A DNA stretch of 45,325 nucleotides, from NCBI GenBank assembly GCA_014377705.1, contig JACMPC010000115.1, positions 1 through 45,325 of the forward strand, read 5' to 3'. Below, in pieces: positions 31,582 through 39,274 of the stretch (positions within the stretch are counted from its first letter, which is position 1; each line of letters opens with the position of its first letter). The notes beneath the pieces were generated by a model. It was not told the origin of the DNA and made no database searches. It saw only the letters and a program-made list of their open reading frames with translations. Source of the DNA: Dermatophilaceae bacterium. GTDB taxonomy: Bacteria; Actinomycetota; Actinomycetes; Actinomycetales; Dermatophilaceae. The position numbers and the translations under genes are program-made.

Positions 31582-31587
31582 TACTAT
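31582..31587 (+). promoter_or_regulatory. Predicted -10 hexamer of leaderless CoA-binding protein gene
   Basis: TACTAT ends 6 nt before the ATG at 31594, with GCGGCT between. A leaderless mRNA is predicted. Confidence 0.5.
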
Positions 31588-31593
31588 GCGGCT

Positions 31594-32037
31594 ATGAACC
31601 CGGTCGCCTCAGGCAATGTCTCGGACCCCGACGTCATCCGCCGAGTTCTCACCACGCCTGGGACCTGGGCCGTGGTCGGGCTGTCCGCGGACGTCCACCG
31701 GACCGCGCACGGCGTGGCACGCTGGATGAAGGAGGCACTCGGGCATCGCATCATCCCGGTGCACCCGAGGGCAGAGGCGGTGGAGGGTGAGCAGGGATAC
31801 GCAGCCCTCACCCAGATCCCTGACGGCACGGTTGTCCCGGTGGTGGACTGCTTCGTCAACTCACATCGGGTCGGCGCGGTCGTGGATGAGGCGATCGCCA
31901 ACAAGGACCGGCTGGGCATCGAGACCCTCTGGCTGCAGCTCGGGGTTGTCGACCAGGACGCGGCAGCGCGCGCTATCAGGGCCGGACTGGACGTCGTGAT
32001 GGACACCTGCCCCATGATCGAGTACCCGAAGCTGTGA
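31594..32037 (+). CDS. CoA-binding domain protein (YccU-like)
   Basis: This 147-residue Rossmann-fold protein resembles the YccU/CoA_binding_2 family. GTWAVVGLSADVHRTAHGVARWMKEALGHRIIPVHPRA is the nucleotide-side half, VDCFVNSHRVGAVVDEAI the middle, and LWLQLGVVDQDAAARAIRAGLDVVMDTCPMIEYPKL the end with its conserved Cys. Members bind CoA in the manner of succinyl-CoA synthetase, but their role is not known. It is transcribed alone between two minus-strand blocks. Confidence 0.88.
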   Translation: MNPVASGNVSDPDVIRRVLTTPGTWAVVGLSADVHRTAHGVARWMKEALGHRIIPVHPRAEAVEGEQGYAALTQIPDGTVVPVVDCFVNSHRVGAVVDEAIANKDRLGIETLWLQLGVVDQDAAARAIRAGLDVVMDTCPMIEYPKL

Positions 32038-32072
32038 CGCCGTCACCGGATCCAGTCGCGTCCGGCGCCGGA

Positions 32073-32708
32073 TCAGTCGCGGGGCATCCCGAAGCAGGTC
32101 GGGTGAGCACGGCGGGCCCTCAGCCGCTCTCCCTTGGCGTGCGCCTCGTCACGTAGGTCGCGCTGGAACTCGATCATTCTCGTGCGCACGACCGTCGCAT
32201 CGCCGTCCGGCCCAGCGCCGAGAATCCGCGCCGCCAGCAGCCCCGCATTGCGAGCCCCTGCCACCGAGACAGTCGCCACCGGCACGCCCGCGGGCATCTG
32301 CACGATGGACAGCAGCGAGTCCATCCCGTCCAGGTGCGCCAGCGGCACCGGGACACCGATGACCGGCAGCGGCGTGACCGACGCCAGCATTCCCGGCAGG
32401 TGAGCCGCGCCTCCGGCACCCGCGATGATCACCCGCAGGCCACGGTCGACGGCGCCGAGCCCGTAGTCGAGCATCTCCTGGGGCATCCGGTGTGCCGAGA
32501 TGACATCGGCCTCGTAGCCGATCCCGAACTCCTCCAGCACTCTGGCGGCCTCTTCCATGACCGGCCAGTCGCTGTCACTGCCCATCACCAGCCCGACCAC
32601 CCACAAGCCTGCGAAGACCGGACCCTCAACCACCGGACCCACCAGTGCAGGTCCCTTCGCTGTCGAACCCCCCTCTGATGAGGCCCCGAACGGCCCGGGC
32701 TCGCTCAT
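32073..32708 (-). CDS. purE: N5-carboxyaminoimidazole ribonucleotide mutase
   Basis: This 211-residue enzyme converts N5-CAIR to CAIR in purine synthesis. The [11 protein letters not shown] phosphate loop, the SAHRMPQ histidine and [13 protein letters not shown] are intact, followed by [16 protein letters not shown]. Typical PurE is about 160-180 residues, and here some 38 extra N-terminal residues precede [10 protein letters not shown]. That extension is made of five-residue units ([20 protein letters not shown]) from a 15-nt repeat and starts at an ATGA overlap with purK, so it is probably translated. Confidence 0.95.
   Translation of the reverse strand: MSEPGPFGASSEGGSTAKGPALVGPVVEGPVFAGLWVVGLVMGSDSDWPVMEEAARVLEEFGIGYEADVISAHRMPQEMLDYGLGAVDRGLRVIIAGAGGAAHLPGMLASVTPLPVIGVPVPLAHLDGMDSLLSIVQMPAGVPVATVSVAGARNAGLLAARILGAGPDGDATVVRTRMIEFQRDLRDEAHAKGERLRARRAHPTCFGMPRD
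32593..32652. repeat. 15-nt in-frame tandem repeat at the purE 5' end, about four copies
   Basis: Units start at 32593, 32608, 32623 and 32638, and the middle two are most alike (ending ACCGGA). They encode Gly-Pro/Leu-led pentapeptides on the minus strand. Copies are divergent, so the array is older than the exact 9-nt and 13-nt arrays in this window. Confidence 0.6.
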
Positions 32709-33925
32709 TGCGTGATCACTCCCTGCAGAAAGTCGGTGGCATGCACTGCCCGGACCCTCAGGTCGTCGAGATCGGCGCCGCTGACGTTGACGTGCCCGAT
32801 CTTGCGACCCGGTCGAACGCTCTTACCGTACAAGTGAATCTTGAGCCCGGGATCGCGCGCCAGCAGATGGCGATAGGTGGGATAGAGCTGCGGGAAGTCG
32901 CCCCCGAGCACATTGCTCATGACAGTCCACGGCGCGCGCGGGCTGGTATCCCCCAGCGGAAGGTCCAGCACCGCCCGCAGGTGCTGTTCGAACTGGCTGG
33001 TCACCGCACCGTCAATGCTCCAGTGACCGCTGTTGTGCGGCCTCATCGCCAGCTCGTTGACCAGGTATGCCGGGTCGCCCGTCCGAAGGTCCCTGACCTC
33101 GAACATCTCCACCGCCATCACGCCGACCACGCCAAGCTCGCCGGCGACCCGCAGGCCGGCTTCGGTGGCCACGGCCGCAAGCCCCGCGTCGAGGTCTGGG
33201 GCAGGCGCCAGGACCTGGGTGCAGATGCCACCGGTCTGCACGGTCTCCACGACCGGCCATGCCGCAGCCTGGCCCGACGGGCTCCGGGCGATCAGCACCG
33301 CGAGCTCCCGGACGAAGTCGACCCTCTCCTCGGCCAGCAGCCCGTCGGCGAGCAGACCACTGCCGTGAGAATCACGGCCAGAGTCACGTGCGACCTCGGT
33401 CAGCCAGTCGGCCACCTCGCGGGGTGAGCCGACGACGCGGACCCCCTTACCGTCATACCCGCCCCTGGGGGTCTTGACCACCACGGGCCAGCCCACCTCG
33501 TCGCCAAAAGCCTGCAGCGAGGCTGCGTCACGCACCTGGGCCCAGGCCGGGCAGGCGACCCCGATGTCCGTGAGCCGCCGGCGCATCGCGAGCTTGTCCT
33601 GGGCGAACACCAGGGCAGCCCGCGACGGATGCAGGATGACGCCTTCCTTCTCGAGCGCGGCGAGGACCTTGCCCGGCACCTGCTCGTGGTCGAAGGTGAC
33701 CACGTCGCACTCCCTGGCAAAGGCGAGCACCGCGTCCACGTCGGCATGGTCGCCCACGGGGGAGGAAGGGACCACCAGAGCCGCCGAAGCGTCCGCCGAC
33801 TCGGCCAGGACCGACAGCGTGATCGACAGAGCCACCGCAGGCGGTTGGCACATCCGGGCTAGCTGACCACCACCGATGATGCCGACAACGGGGAATCCGC
33901 CAGGCGCGCGTAGGGGGGAAGTCAC
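32705..33925 (-). CDS. purK: N5-carboxyaminoimidazole ribonucleotide synthase
   Basis: This enzyme of about 406 residues makes N5-CAIR from AIR, ATP and bicarbonate. [13 protein letters not shown] is the N-terminal signature, then [38 protein letters not shown] (ATP-grasp glycine loop), [36 protein letters not shown] and [19 protein letters not shown] at 33925 is preferred over GTG at 33955 because TAGGCT lies 7 nt upstream and the conserved strand follows soon after. The stop overlaps the purE start as ATGA. Confidence 0.95.
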   Translation of the reverse strand: MTSPLRAPGGFPVVGIIGGGQLARMCQPPAVALSITLSVLAESADASAALVVPSSPVGDHADVDAVLAFARECDVVTFDHEQVPGKVLAALEKEGVILHPSRAALVFAQDKLAMRRRLTDIGVACPAWAQVRDAASLQAFGDEVGWPVVVKTPRGGYDGKGVRVVGSPREVADWLTEVARDSGRDSHGSGLLADGLLAEERVDFVRELAVLIARSPSGQAAAWPVVETVQTGGICTQVLAPAPDLDAGLAAVATEAGLRVAGELGVVGVMAVEMFEVRDLRTGDPAYLVNELAMRPHNSGHWSIDGAVTSQFEQHLRAVLDLPLGDTSPRAPWTVMSNVLGGDFPQLYPTYRHLLARDPGLKIHLYGKSVRPGRKIGHVNVSGADLDDLRVRAVHATDFLQGVITQ

Positions 33926-33932
33926 GAGGAGG

Positions 33933-33938
33933 AGCCTA
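33933..33938 (-). promoter_or_regulatory. Predicted -10 hexamer of leaderless purK
   Basis: TAGGCT on the minus strand ends 7 nt before the GTG at 33925. It supports the shorter PurK and transcription of purK-purE together. Confidence 0.4.
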
Positions 33939-33974
33939 TCCGGGCGAGATGCCACCGGGCTCCGTCTGCGCCGC

Positions 33975-33980
33975 TAGGCT
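33975..33980 (+). promoter_or_regulatory. Predicted -10 hexamer of leaderless GtrA-like gene
   Basis: TAGGCT ends 6 nt before the GTG at 33987. It lies only about 37 bp from the equivalent hexamer of divergent purK, so the two promoters must share upstream DNA. Confidence 0.5.
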
Positions 33981-33986
33981 CGTGTT

Positions 33987-34535
33987 GTGGCCACCTACGG
34001 ACCTGCGCTTCTGGAGCGCGCACGGGGGGCTCTGGACGTCCTCGTCCGCGAGATGCTCAAGTTCGGCCTGGTCGGGGCCGTGGCGTTCGTCATCGACCTC
34101 GGCGGCTACAACCTCCTGGTGTTCGGCCCCCATCTGCTGGGGATGTTCGGCGAGCAGTCCACCACCGGGGTCCTGCACGACAGGCCCCTGACGGCCAGGA
34201 TCATCGCGGCGGCCGTGGCTACGGTGGTGGCGTGGCTCGGCAACCGGCTGTGGACCTTCCGCCACCGTCGCAACCGGCAGGCCGGCCAGGAGCTCGCGCT
34301 CTTCGTGTTCTTCAACATCGTCGCCATGGTCATCTCGGTGGCCTGCCTGGGTCTGTCCCGGTATGTCCTCGGCCTGGAGAGCCAGTTCTCCGACAACATC
34401 ACCAATATCATCGGGATCGGCCTCGGCACGCTGTTCCGATTCTGGTCGTACCGCAGGTTCGTGTTCGCCGGTGACCTGGTCGAGGATCCGCTGGAGCCCT
34501 CCACCAGGGGCTTGCCTGGCTCTGCCAAGCGTTAG
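33987..34535 (+). CDS. GtrA family membrane protein (purK-linked)
   Basis: This 182-residue protein has four hydrophobic helices and the GtrA pattern: MLKFGLVGAVAFVIDLGGYNLLVF, then VAWLGNRLWTFRHRR, FVFFNIVAMVISVACLGL and IIGIGLGTLFRFWSYRRFVF. A GtrA-like gene divergent from purK is a conserved actinobacterial arrangement (Rv3277 in M. tuberculosis, from memory). Its role there is not known. The last residues and the stop (34533-34535) lie in the first unit of a 21-nt tandem array. Confidence 0.88.
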   Translation: MATYGPALLERARGALDVLVREMLKFGLVGAVAFVIDLGGYNLLVFGPHLLGMFGEQSTTGVLHDRPLTARIIAAAVATVVAWLGNRLWTFRHRRNRQAGQELALFVFFNIVAMVISVACLGLSRYVLGLESQFSDNITNIIGIGLGTLFRFWSYRRFVFAGDLVEDPLEPSTRGLPGSAKR

Positions 34536-34597
34536 CCGGGCTCTCCCACAGGCTAGCCGGGCTCTCCCAAAGGTGAGCCGATTTCCGCCAAGAGTCA
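34514..34597. repeat. 21-nt tandem repeat spanning two convergent gene ends, four copies
   Basis: Units start exactly every 21 nt at 34514, 34535, 34556 and 34577, each opening GCC(G/T)GG(C/G)CTCT or a variant. The GtrA stop falls in the junction of units 1 and 2, and the histidine kinase stop is the last three bases of unit 4. The array thus forms the C-termini of both genes and the whole spacer. Confidence 0.9.
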
Positions 34598-35626
34598 GCC
34601 GGGATCGGACTCGGACAGGAACAACGCAAAGATCGCCGGCTTCGTCTGGATCAGCTCAAGCCGGCCACCGTTGGCCTCCGCAAGGTCACGAGCCAGAGCC
34701 AGACCCAGGCCCGTGCTCTGGGCCGTGCTGACGGACCGTTCGAAGATGTGTGGCGCGATGGCCGAGGGCACGCCATCACCCTGGTCGCTGACCTCCACCA
34801 CGACGGAGGGCCCACTTCGCCTGGCTTCCACATCGACCGTGCCTCGTCCGTGCGCAAGAGAGTTCTCCAGCAGGGTGGACAAGACCTGGGACAGCGCCAC
34901 CGGGGTGGCACGCACCGAGAGGCCGCGCTCTCCGTGGACCCGCACGCTGCGCCGAGCCTGCTCGAAGGCCGGCTGCCACTCCCGCTGGAGGGAGGCGATC
35001 ACCGAGTCCAGCGAGACGGTCGGCGGCTTCACATCATGACCACGCCGGGTTCGCGAGAGAAGCTCGTCCACCACTGTCGTGAGACGCTCGACCTGGGTGA
35101 TCGCGATGCTCGCCTCCTCCTGCACGACGGCGAGGTCGTCGGTCACCGCGATCTCCTCCAGACGCATGAGCAACGCGGTCAACGGCGTTCGCAGCTGGTG
35201 GGACGCATCTGAGGCGAAGTCACGCTCGCTGGCCAGGGAACGGGTCATCTGGTGCGCGCTGCGCGCCAACACCTCCGAGACGCGATCGACCTCCAGGATG
35301 CCGGTGACCAGCGGCTGGAACCGGGACTGGCCGGCCCCGAGCTTCTCTGCCCGGTCGACCAGCTGGGTCATCGGCTCCGCAAACCGTCGGGCCTCCAGGG
35401 AGGCGACCAGCATCCCGGCGAGCAACGCGAGGACGGAAAGCCCCAGGATGACCCCCACCAGCAGGGCCGGCGACAGGGGAAGTCCCGCCCGGCCGTCCAG
35501 CCACCCACGCAGGCGGTTCGAGTCGTCCGCCAGCGCCCACCAGCCGACGATCATCAGCGGCAGAACCATGATCAGCACCGAGAGGAGCACCGCGGCGAAG
35601 GTCGACCGCACCAGCTGGCGGCGCAT
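34595..35626 (-). CDS. Sensor histidine kinase
   Basis: This 343-residue kinase has a helix near residues 11-32, a very short outer loop, a second helix near 53-75, then a HAMP-like linker (RFAEPMTQLVDRAEKLGAG). The HisKA box FASDASHQLRTPLTALLMRLEEI holds the phospho-accepting histidine. The ATP domain has LLENSLAHGRG (N box) and SDQGDGVP plus STGLGLALARDLAEANGG (G boxes). The small outer loop suggests that it senses a membrane or intramembrane signal. It follows the response regulator by 8 nt. Target genes are unknown. Confidence 0.94.
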   Translation of the reverse strand: MRRQLVRSTFAAVLLSVLIMVLPLMIVGWWALADDSNRLRGWLDGRAGLPLSPALLVGVILGLSVLALLAGMLVASLEARRFAEPMTQLVDRAEKLGAGQSRFQPLVTGILEVDRVSEVLARSAHQMTRSLASERDFASDASHQLRTPLTALLMRLEEIAVTDDLAVVQEEASIAITQVERLTTVVDELLSRTRRGHDVKPPTVSLDSVIASLQREWQPAFEQARRSVRVHGERGLSVRATPVALSQVLSTLLENSLAHGRGTVDVEARRSGPSVVVEVSDQGDGVPSAIAPHIFERSVSTAQSTGLGLALARDLAEANGGRLELIQTKPAIFALFLSESDPG

Positions 35627-35634
35627 GCCGAGAG

Positions 35635-36312
35635 TCAGCCTTGCTCAGGGCGTTCAAAACGGAAGCCGACACCACGCACGGTGGAGATGAAGCGGGGCTG
35701 GGTCGCATCGTCGCCCAGCTTCCGGCGGAGCACCGAGATGTGCATGTCGAGGGTCTTGGTGGACCCGAACCACACGGTCTCCCAGATCTCGCGCATGAGC
35801 TGCTCGCGGGAGACGACCTTGCCCTGTTCACGCACCAGGACGCGCAGGAGGTCGAACTCCTTGGCTGTCAACTGCAGCTCCTCCTCGTTGAAGAAGGCAC
35901 GTCTGGCCTCCGGGTCGACCCGGACCACCGCCTCCGACACACCGACCTCGGAGGTCTGGCGACGCAGGAGCGCCCGGACCCGGGCCAGCAGCTCGGCCAG
36001 CCGGAAGGGCTTGGTGACATAGTCGTCGGCGCCGGCGTCAAGGCCCACCACCAGATCCACCTCGTCGACCCTGGCGGTGAGGATCAGGACCGGAACCTTG
36101 CTCCCGTCCGCGCGGATCCGCCGGCAGACCTCGAGCCCGTCAACGTGTGGCAGACCGAGGTCGAGCACGACCATGTCAGGCTTGTGGTTGGCACCTTCGA
36201 GGGCGGCCCGGCCGTCAGCACGGACGTCCACCTCGTAGCCCTCACGGCGCAAGGCTCGGGCGAGGGGCTCTGAGATAGCCGGGTCGTCCTCGGCAAGAAG
36301 AACTCGGGTCAT
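35635..36312 (-). CDS. OmpR/PhoB-family response regulator
   Basis: This 225-residue regulator has a receiver domain with acidic AEDDP, the phospho-accepting Asp in MVVLDLGLP, LTAR and YVTKPF (conserved Lys). The C-terminal winged helix has FDLLRVLVREQGKVVSREQLMREIW and the wing KLGDDATQPRFISTVRGVGFRF. ATG at 36312 is chosen because TAATAT ends 6 nt before it. ATG at 36318 would lie within that promoter pattern. It sits 22 nt after the enoyl-CoA hydratase gene but appears to have its own promoter. It forms a two-gene operon with the kinase. Confidence 0.95.
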   Translation of the reverse strand: MTRVLLAEDDPAISEPLARALRREGYEVDVRADGRAALEGANHKPDMVVLDLGLPHVDGLEVCRRIRADGSKVPVLILTARVDEVDLVVGLDAGADDYVTKPFRLAELLARVRALLRRQTSEVGVSEAVVRVDPEARRAFFNEEELQLTAKEFDLLRVLVREQGKVVSREQLMREIWETVWFGSTKTLDMHISVLRRKLGDDATQPRFISTVRGVGFRFERPEQG

Positions 36313-36318
36313 ACCCAT

Positions 36319-36324
36319 ATATTA
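36319..36324 (-). promoter_or_regulatory. Predicted -10 hexamer of leaderless response regulator
   Basis: TAATAT on the minus strand ends 6 nt before the ATG at 36312 and is the closest match to the -10 consensus in the window. Confidence 0.55.
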
Positions 36325-36340
36325 AGGACCTTTGTCCCCA

Positions 36341-37150
36341 TCAGCGACCGGGCCACTCCGGCAATCGCTTCTCAGCGAAAGCGGCGACCCCTTCTGCGCG
36401 GTCGCCGGAGAAGGCTGTGGCCCGCCAGCATCCATCCTCGACCTCGAGCCCGGTCGCGAGGTCCACGTCGCCGCCCAGCCTCATGGCGCGCTTCGCCTGG
36501 CGCAGCCCGACGGGCGAGTTCGACGCGATCTGGGTGGCCAGCTCAAGGCCGCGCCCCCGTGCGGTGCCGGCTTCGAGAACCTCGTCGACCACGCCCAGCT
36601 CCGCAGCCTCGGCGGCCGCCATCCGACGCGCGGTGAAGATCATCCCGGCCGCCCTGGACCAGCCGATGCGACGGGTGAGCAGCTGCGTGCCCCCGCCGCC
36701 GGGGATGACACCGACCGACACCTCGGGCAGGCCCACCACAGCCGCGGCCCCGGCGATGATCAGGTCGCAGGACAACGCGATCTCCAGTCCGCCACCGAGG
36801 GCATAGCCCTCGACCACGGCGATGGTGGGCATCGGTAGGTTCAACACCCCGCCGTATGCCGCACGCGCCGCCGGCCGCTGTGCCATCAGGTCGGCGTCGG
36901 TGAACGAACGGCGCTCCACCAGGTCGGCGCCCACGCAGAAGGCCTTGGGGCTGGTACTCGTGACCAGCACCACCCTCACGTCCTGGTCGGCGCTCAGCTC
37001 AGCGCAGGCTGCACCCAGGTCGAGAGCCATCCGGGTCGACACGGCGTTCATCGCCTCGGGCCGGTCCAGGGCCAGCTCGGCGATGTGACCCCCGGGGCCA
37101 TGCCTGGTAATCGTCACCATCGGGGCGATGGGGGCGTTCTCGTCACTCAT
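36341..37150 (-). CDS. Enoyl-CoA hydratase/isomerase family protein
   Basis: This 269-residue crotonase-fold protein has IAELALDRPEAMNAVSTRMALDLG, then AFCVGADLVERR (oxyanion-hole strand) and AVVEGYALGGGLEIALSCDLIIA with the second oxyanion glycines. LPEVSVGVIPGGGGTQLLTRRIG contains the usual Glu/Gly positions (PEVSVG, GGGGT). The C-terminal AFAEKRLPEWPGR is typical. Function may be beta-oxidation hydration. ATG at 37150 is the fourth copy of a repeated start region (see repeat at 37142-37188). Confidence 0.92.
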   Translation of the reverse strand: MSDENAPIAPMVTITRHGPGGHIAELALDRPEAMNAVSTRMALDLGAACAELSADQDVRVVLVTSTSPKAFCVGADLVERRSFTDADLMAQRPAARAAYGGVLNLPMPTIAVVEGYALGGGLEIALSCDLIIAGAAAVVGLPEVSVGVIPGGGGTQLLTRRIGWSRAAGMIFTARRMAAAEAAELGVVDEVLEAGTARGRGLELATQIASNSPVGLRQAKRAMRLGGDVDLATGLEVEDGCWRATAFSGDRAEGVAAFAEKRLPEWPGR

Positions 37151-37188
37151 GCAGGTCACTCATGCAGGTCACTCAGCAGGTCACTCAT
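37142..37188. repeat. 13-nt tandem repeat that multiplies a start codon
   Basis: GTCACTCATGCAG occurs twice exactly (37142-37154 and 37155-37167), then as a 12-nt variant and a partial copy ending at 37188. On the minus strand each full copy holds ATGAGTGAC. The most upstream copy also holds the nucleotide cyclase stop (TGA, 37183-37181), and the most downstream holds the ATG used by the hydratase. Confidence 0.9.
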
Positions 37189-38371
37189 ATCCCAGCTCTC
37201 CTCGGTCATCACCGTGCCAGTCATCGCTGTCGTCACCCGCGCGGCCGGCTTCGTCAAGGCCCATCATGCCCCGTCGGGCCGTCAGGTCCGCCCGTCGCAG
37301 CACCCAGGGTGTCACCGGCCCGATACCGCGCAGCGCCCGGCGGCGAAGCGGGGACATCTCGAAACCGGACATGCTGGCAAGGGAGGTGGCGAGAACATCG
37401 TCGACCACGACGGTGCCAGGCTTGGCGACCGCCGTCAGCCGGCTGGCTATGTTCACCGTCGTCCCGAATACGTCACCGAGCCGTGAGATCACCCGGCCGC
37501 TGGCCATGCCCACCCGAACATCTGGCAGGACGTCGTCATCGGCCATGGCCTCCACCAGGTCGAGAGCGATCGCGGCGGCCGGCCTCGCCCCGATCGCCAC
37601 GAAGAGGACCTCGTCGCCCATGGTCTTGATGACCCGGCCGCCGTGCGCGGTGACGACGTCCGATGCCAGCGCCTCGAACCGTTGCACCACGCGGGCCAGG
37701 TCGTGCTCCGAGAGCCGGCGGACCAGAGCTGTGAAGGAGACGAGGTCGGCGAACCCGACGGAGCGCACCACGCCCGGCTGGTCCGGGATCGGCTCGGCGT
37801 CGGTGACCATCCGGGAGATGGCGGCTGAGAGGTGACGCCGCCACGCATAGATCAGAAGCGGTTCCAGGTCGTCCGCAATGGAAACGAGCATCGCCGCGGC
37901 TGCCCGGGCCGTCGCCGGGTCCGGCATGGCTCGCGTCGTCTCCAGACCCGAGCCAACCTCGGCGGTCGCCACCTGCTGAGGCAGCGCGCCGATGGCTTCG
38001 GCCATCAGCTGTACCTGCCACACGGCCAGACGATCGGTGGTGCGGGCAAAGGCCCGGGTCATTCCCAGCGCCGTGGTCTCGTCGAAGACGCCGTCGCGGA
38101 CCAGGTCGGCCATCGACCTCAGGGCATCCCGGTCCGCGTCGGTGAAGACCGTCTCATCGTCCTGGACATGGGGAAAGCCCAGCGCGTGCCAGAACTTGCG
38201 TGCGCTGCGGATGGACACCGATGCCTTGGCGCTGACCTCGCGGGCACGCATCGAACGCCGCTGACCCAGCAGCCGGGCCTCGGCATCGTCCGCAGCCGGC
38301 CAGACCCCGCCGGCAAGCTCCTCCGGCGGATCTGTGCCACGGCGACCAGCGCGAGGCATCTCAGCTGCCAC
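37181..38371 (-). CDS. Class III adenylate cyclase with N-terminal regulatory domain (Rv1264-like)
   Basis: This 396-residue protein joins an all-helical N-terminal domain (about 30-205), with FWHALGFPHVQDDETVFTDADRDALR, to a class III cyclase domain (about 215-375). The first metal Asp is in VGFADLVSFTALV and the second in IKTMGDEVLFV, with the adjoining Lys for adenine recognition. FGTTVNIASRLT carries the Asn and Arg that stabilise the transition state. This layout matches M. tuberculosis Rv1264, whose N-domain inhibits the enzyme and responds to pH. The C-terminal 45 residues are acidic. It starts 36 nt after birA. Confidence 0.9.
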   Translation of the reverse strand: MAAEMPRAGRRGTDPPEELAGGVWPAADDAEARLLGQRRSMRAREVSAKASVSIRSARKFWHALGFPHVQDDETVFTDADRDALRSMADLVRDGVFDETTALGMTRAFARTTDRLAVWQVQLMAEAIGALPQQVATAEVGSGLETTRAMPDPATARAAAAMLVSIADDLEPLLIYAWRRHLSAAISRMVTDAEPIPDQPGVVRSVGFADLVSFTALVRRLSEHDLARVVQRFEALASDVVTAHGGRVIKTMGDEVLFVAIGARPAAAIALDLVEAMADDDVLPDVRVGMASGRVISRLGDVFGTTVNIASRLTAVAKPGTVVVDDVLATSLASMSGFEMSPLRRRALRGIGPVTPWVLRRADLTARRGMMGLDEAGRAGDDSDDWHGDDRGELGYE

Positions 38372-38407
38372 CCCTCGAAACCGCCCGGCGATCCGCCATG
38401 GCGGTGA

Positions 38408-39223
38408 TCATGCCCTGTGCCCCGCTGAGGGCAGCGAGCGGCGTACATGCACCACGTCGCCGGCGGCGTGGGCCGTGCTCCGTGCGCCGTCCGTCACCAT
38501 CAGCCGACCCGTGTCGTCCACCCCGGTGGCAATCCCCCGGGCCACCTGGCCGTCCGGCTGGTGCACGTCCACCTCCAGCCCGATCGTCAGACACCAGGAG
38601 CGGTACTGCGTGCGCAGGGCCTCCAGCCCTGCCTCTCCACGGCTCCAGATGCGGTGCAGATCGGCCAGCTCCCTGAGATAGACCGCGATGACATCCTCAC
38701 GGCGTACGTCTGGTGCACCACACAGGGCCAGGGACGTCGCCGTCTCCACCGGCAGCTCGCTGCGTTCCTGGGCGATGTTGGCGCCAGCCCCGATGACCAC
38801 CACCTCACCGCCGGGAACCATCTCGCAGAGGACCCCCGAGATCTTGAGCCATGGCGCTGCCTCATCAAGGTGGCCCTGCGCGCCTTCCCGGACCAGCACG
38901 TCATTCGGCCACTTGAGCCCGCTCGCCACGCCTGCGACCTCCGAGAGCGCCGCTCTCATCGCCATACCGCTCAGCAGCGGGAGCCAGCCAAGGTGCGCGG
39001 CGCTGACTGCCGGAACCGGGACGACCGCGGACACGGCGATCGAGGTGCCCGCAGGGGCCTCCCACTGGCGGGCCAGACGTCCACGGCCGGTGCTCTGGAA
39101 ATCTGCCATCACCACCCGCCATGGCCGGGGGTCCCGGAGCGCCTCGAGATTCGTGGAGTCGACGCTGGCATGGACATCGACGACCTGCCAAGGGTTTGCC
39201 GCCGTGATCAATGCCGCTTTCAC
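38408..39223 (-). CDS. birA: Biotin-[acetyl-CoA-carboxylase] ligase
   Basis: This 271-residue ligase attaches biotin to carboxylase carrier domains, such as the alpha subunit that would work with AccD next door. HASVDSTNLEALR, ADFQSTGRGRLARQWEAPAGTSIAVSAVV (the GRGR-type biotinyl-AMP loop) and LKWPNDVLV are conserved, with a C-terminal SH3-like part. It lacks the N-terminal DNA-binding domain of E. coli BirA, as is usual in actinobacteria, so it should not repress transcription itself. GTG at 39223 starts just before the core. A very long antisense frame continues upstream but is not real. Confidence 0.94.
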   Translation of the reverse strand: MKAALITAANPWQVVDVHASVDSTNLEALRDPRPWRVVMADFQSTGRGRLARQWEAPAGTSIAVSAVVPVPAVSAAHLGWLPLLSGMAMRAALSEVAGVASGLKWPNDVLVREGAQGHLDEAAPWLKISGVLCEMVPGGEVVVIGAGANIAQERSELPVETATSLALCGAPDVRREDVIAVYLRELADLHRIWSRGEAGLEALRTQYRSWCLTIGLEVDVHQPDGQVARGIATGVDDTGRLMVTDGARSTAHAAGDVVHVRRSLPSAGHRA

Positions 39224-39238
39224 TGACTGAGAATCAAG

Positions 39239-39256
39239 AGGTCCGCGCACGGACCT
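39239..39256. promoter_or_regulatory. Perfect palindrome between birA and accD
   Basis: AGGTCCGCGCACGGACCT is a 7-bp inverted repeat with a 4-nt spacer, centred between the divergent birA and accD genes and about 6 nt upstream of the accD -10-like hexamer. Size and position fit a dimeric repressor operator. No known regulator site is recognised. Confidence 0.5.
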
Positions 39257-39261
39257 AAGGC

Positions 39262-39267
39262 TATGCT
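39262..39267 (+). promoter_or_regulatory. Predicted -10 hexamer of leaderless accD
   Basis: TATGCT ends 7 nt before the ATG at 39275. If it is the -10 element, the in-frame ATG at 39263 would not be on the mRNA. Confidence 0.45.
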
Positions 39268-39274
39268 CCCGGCC

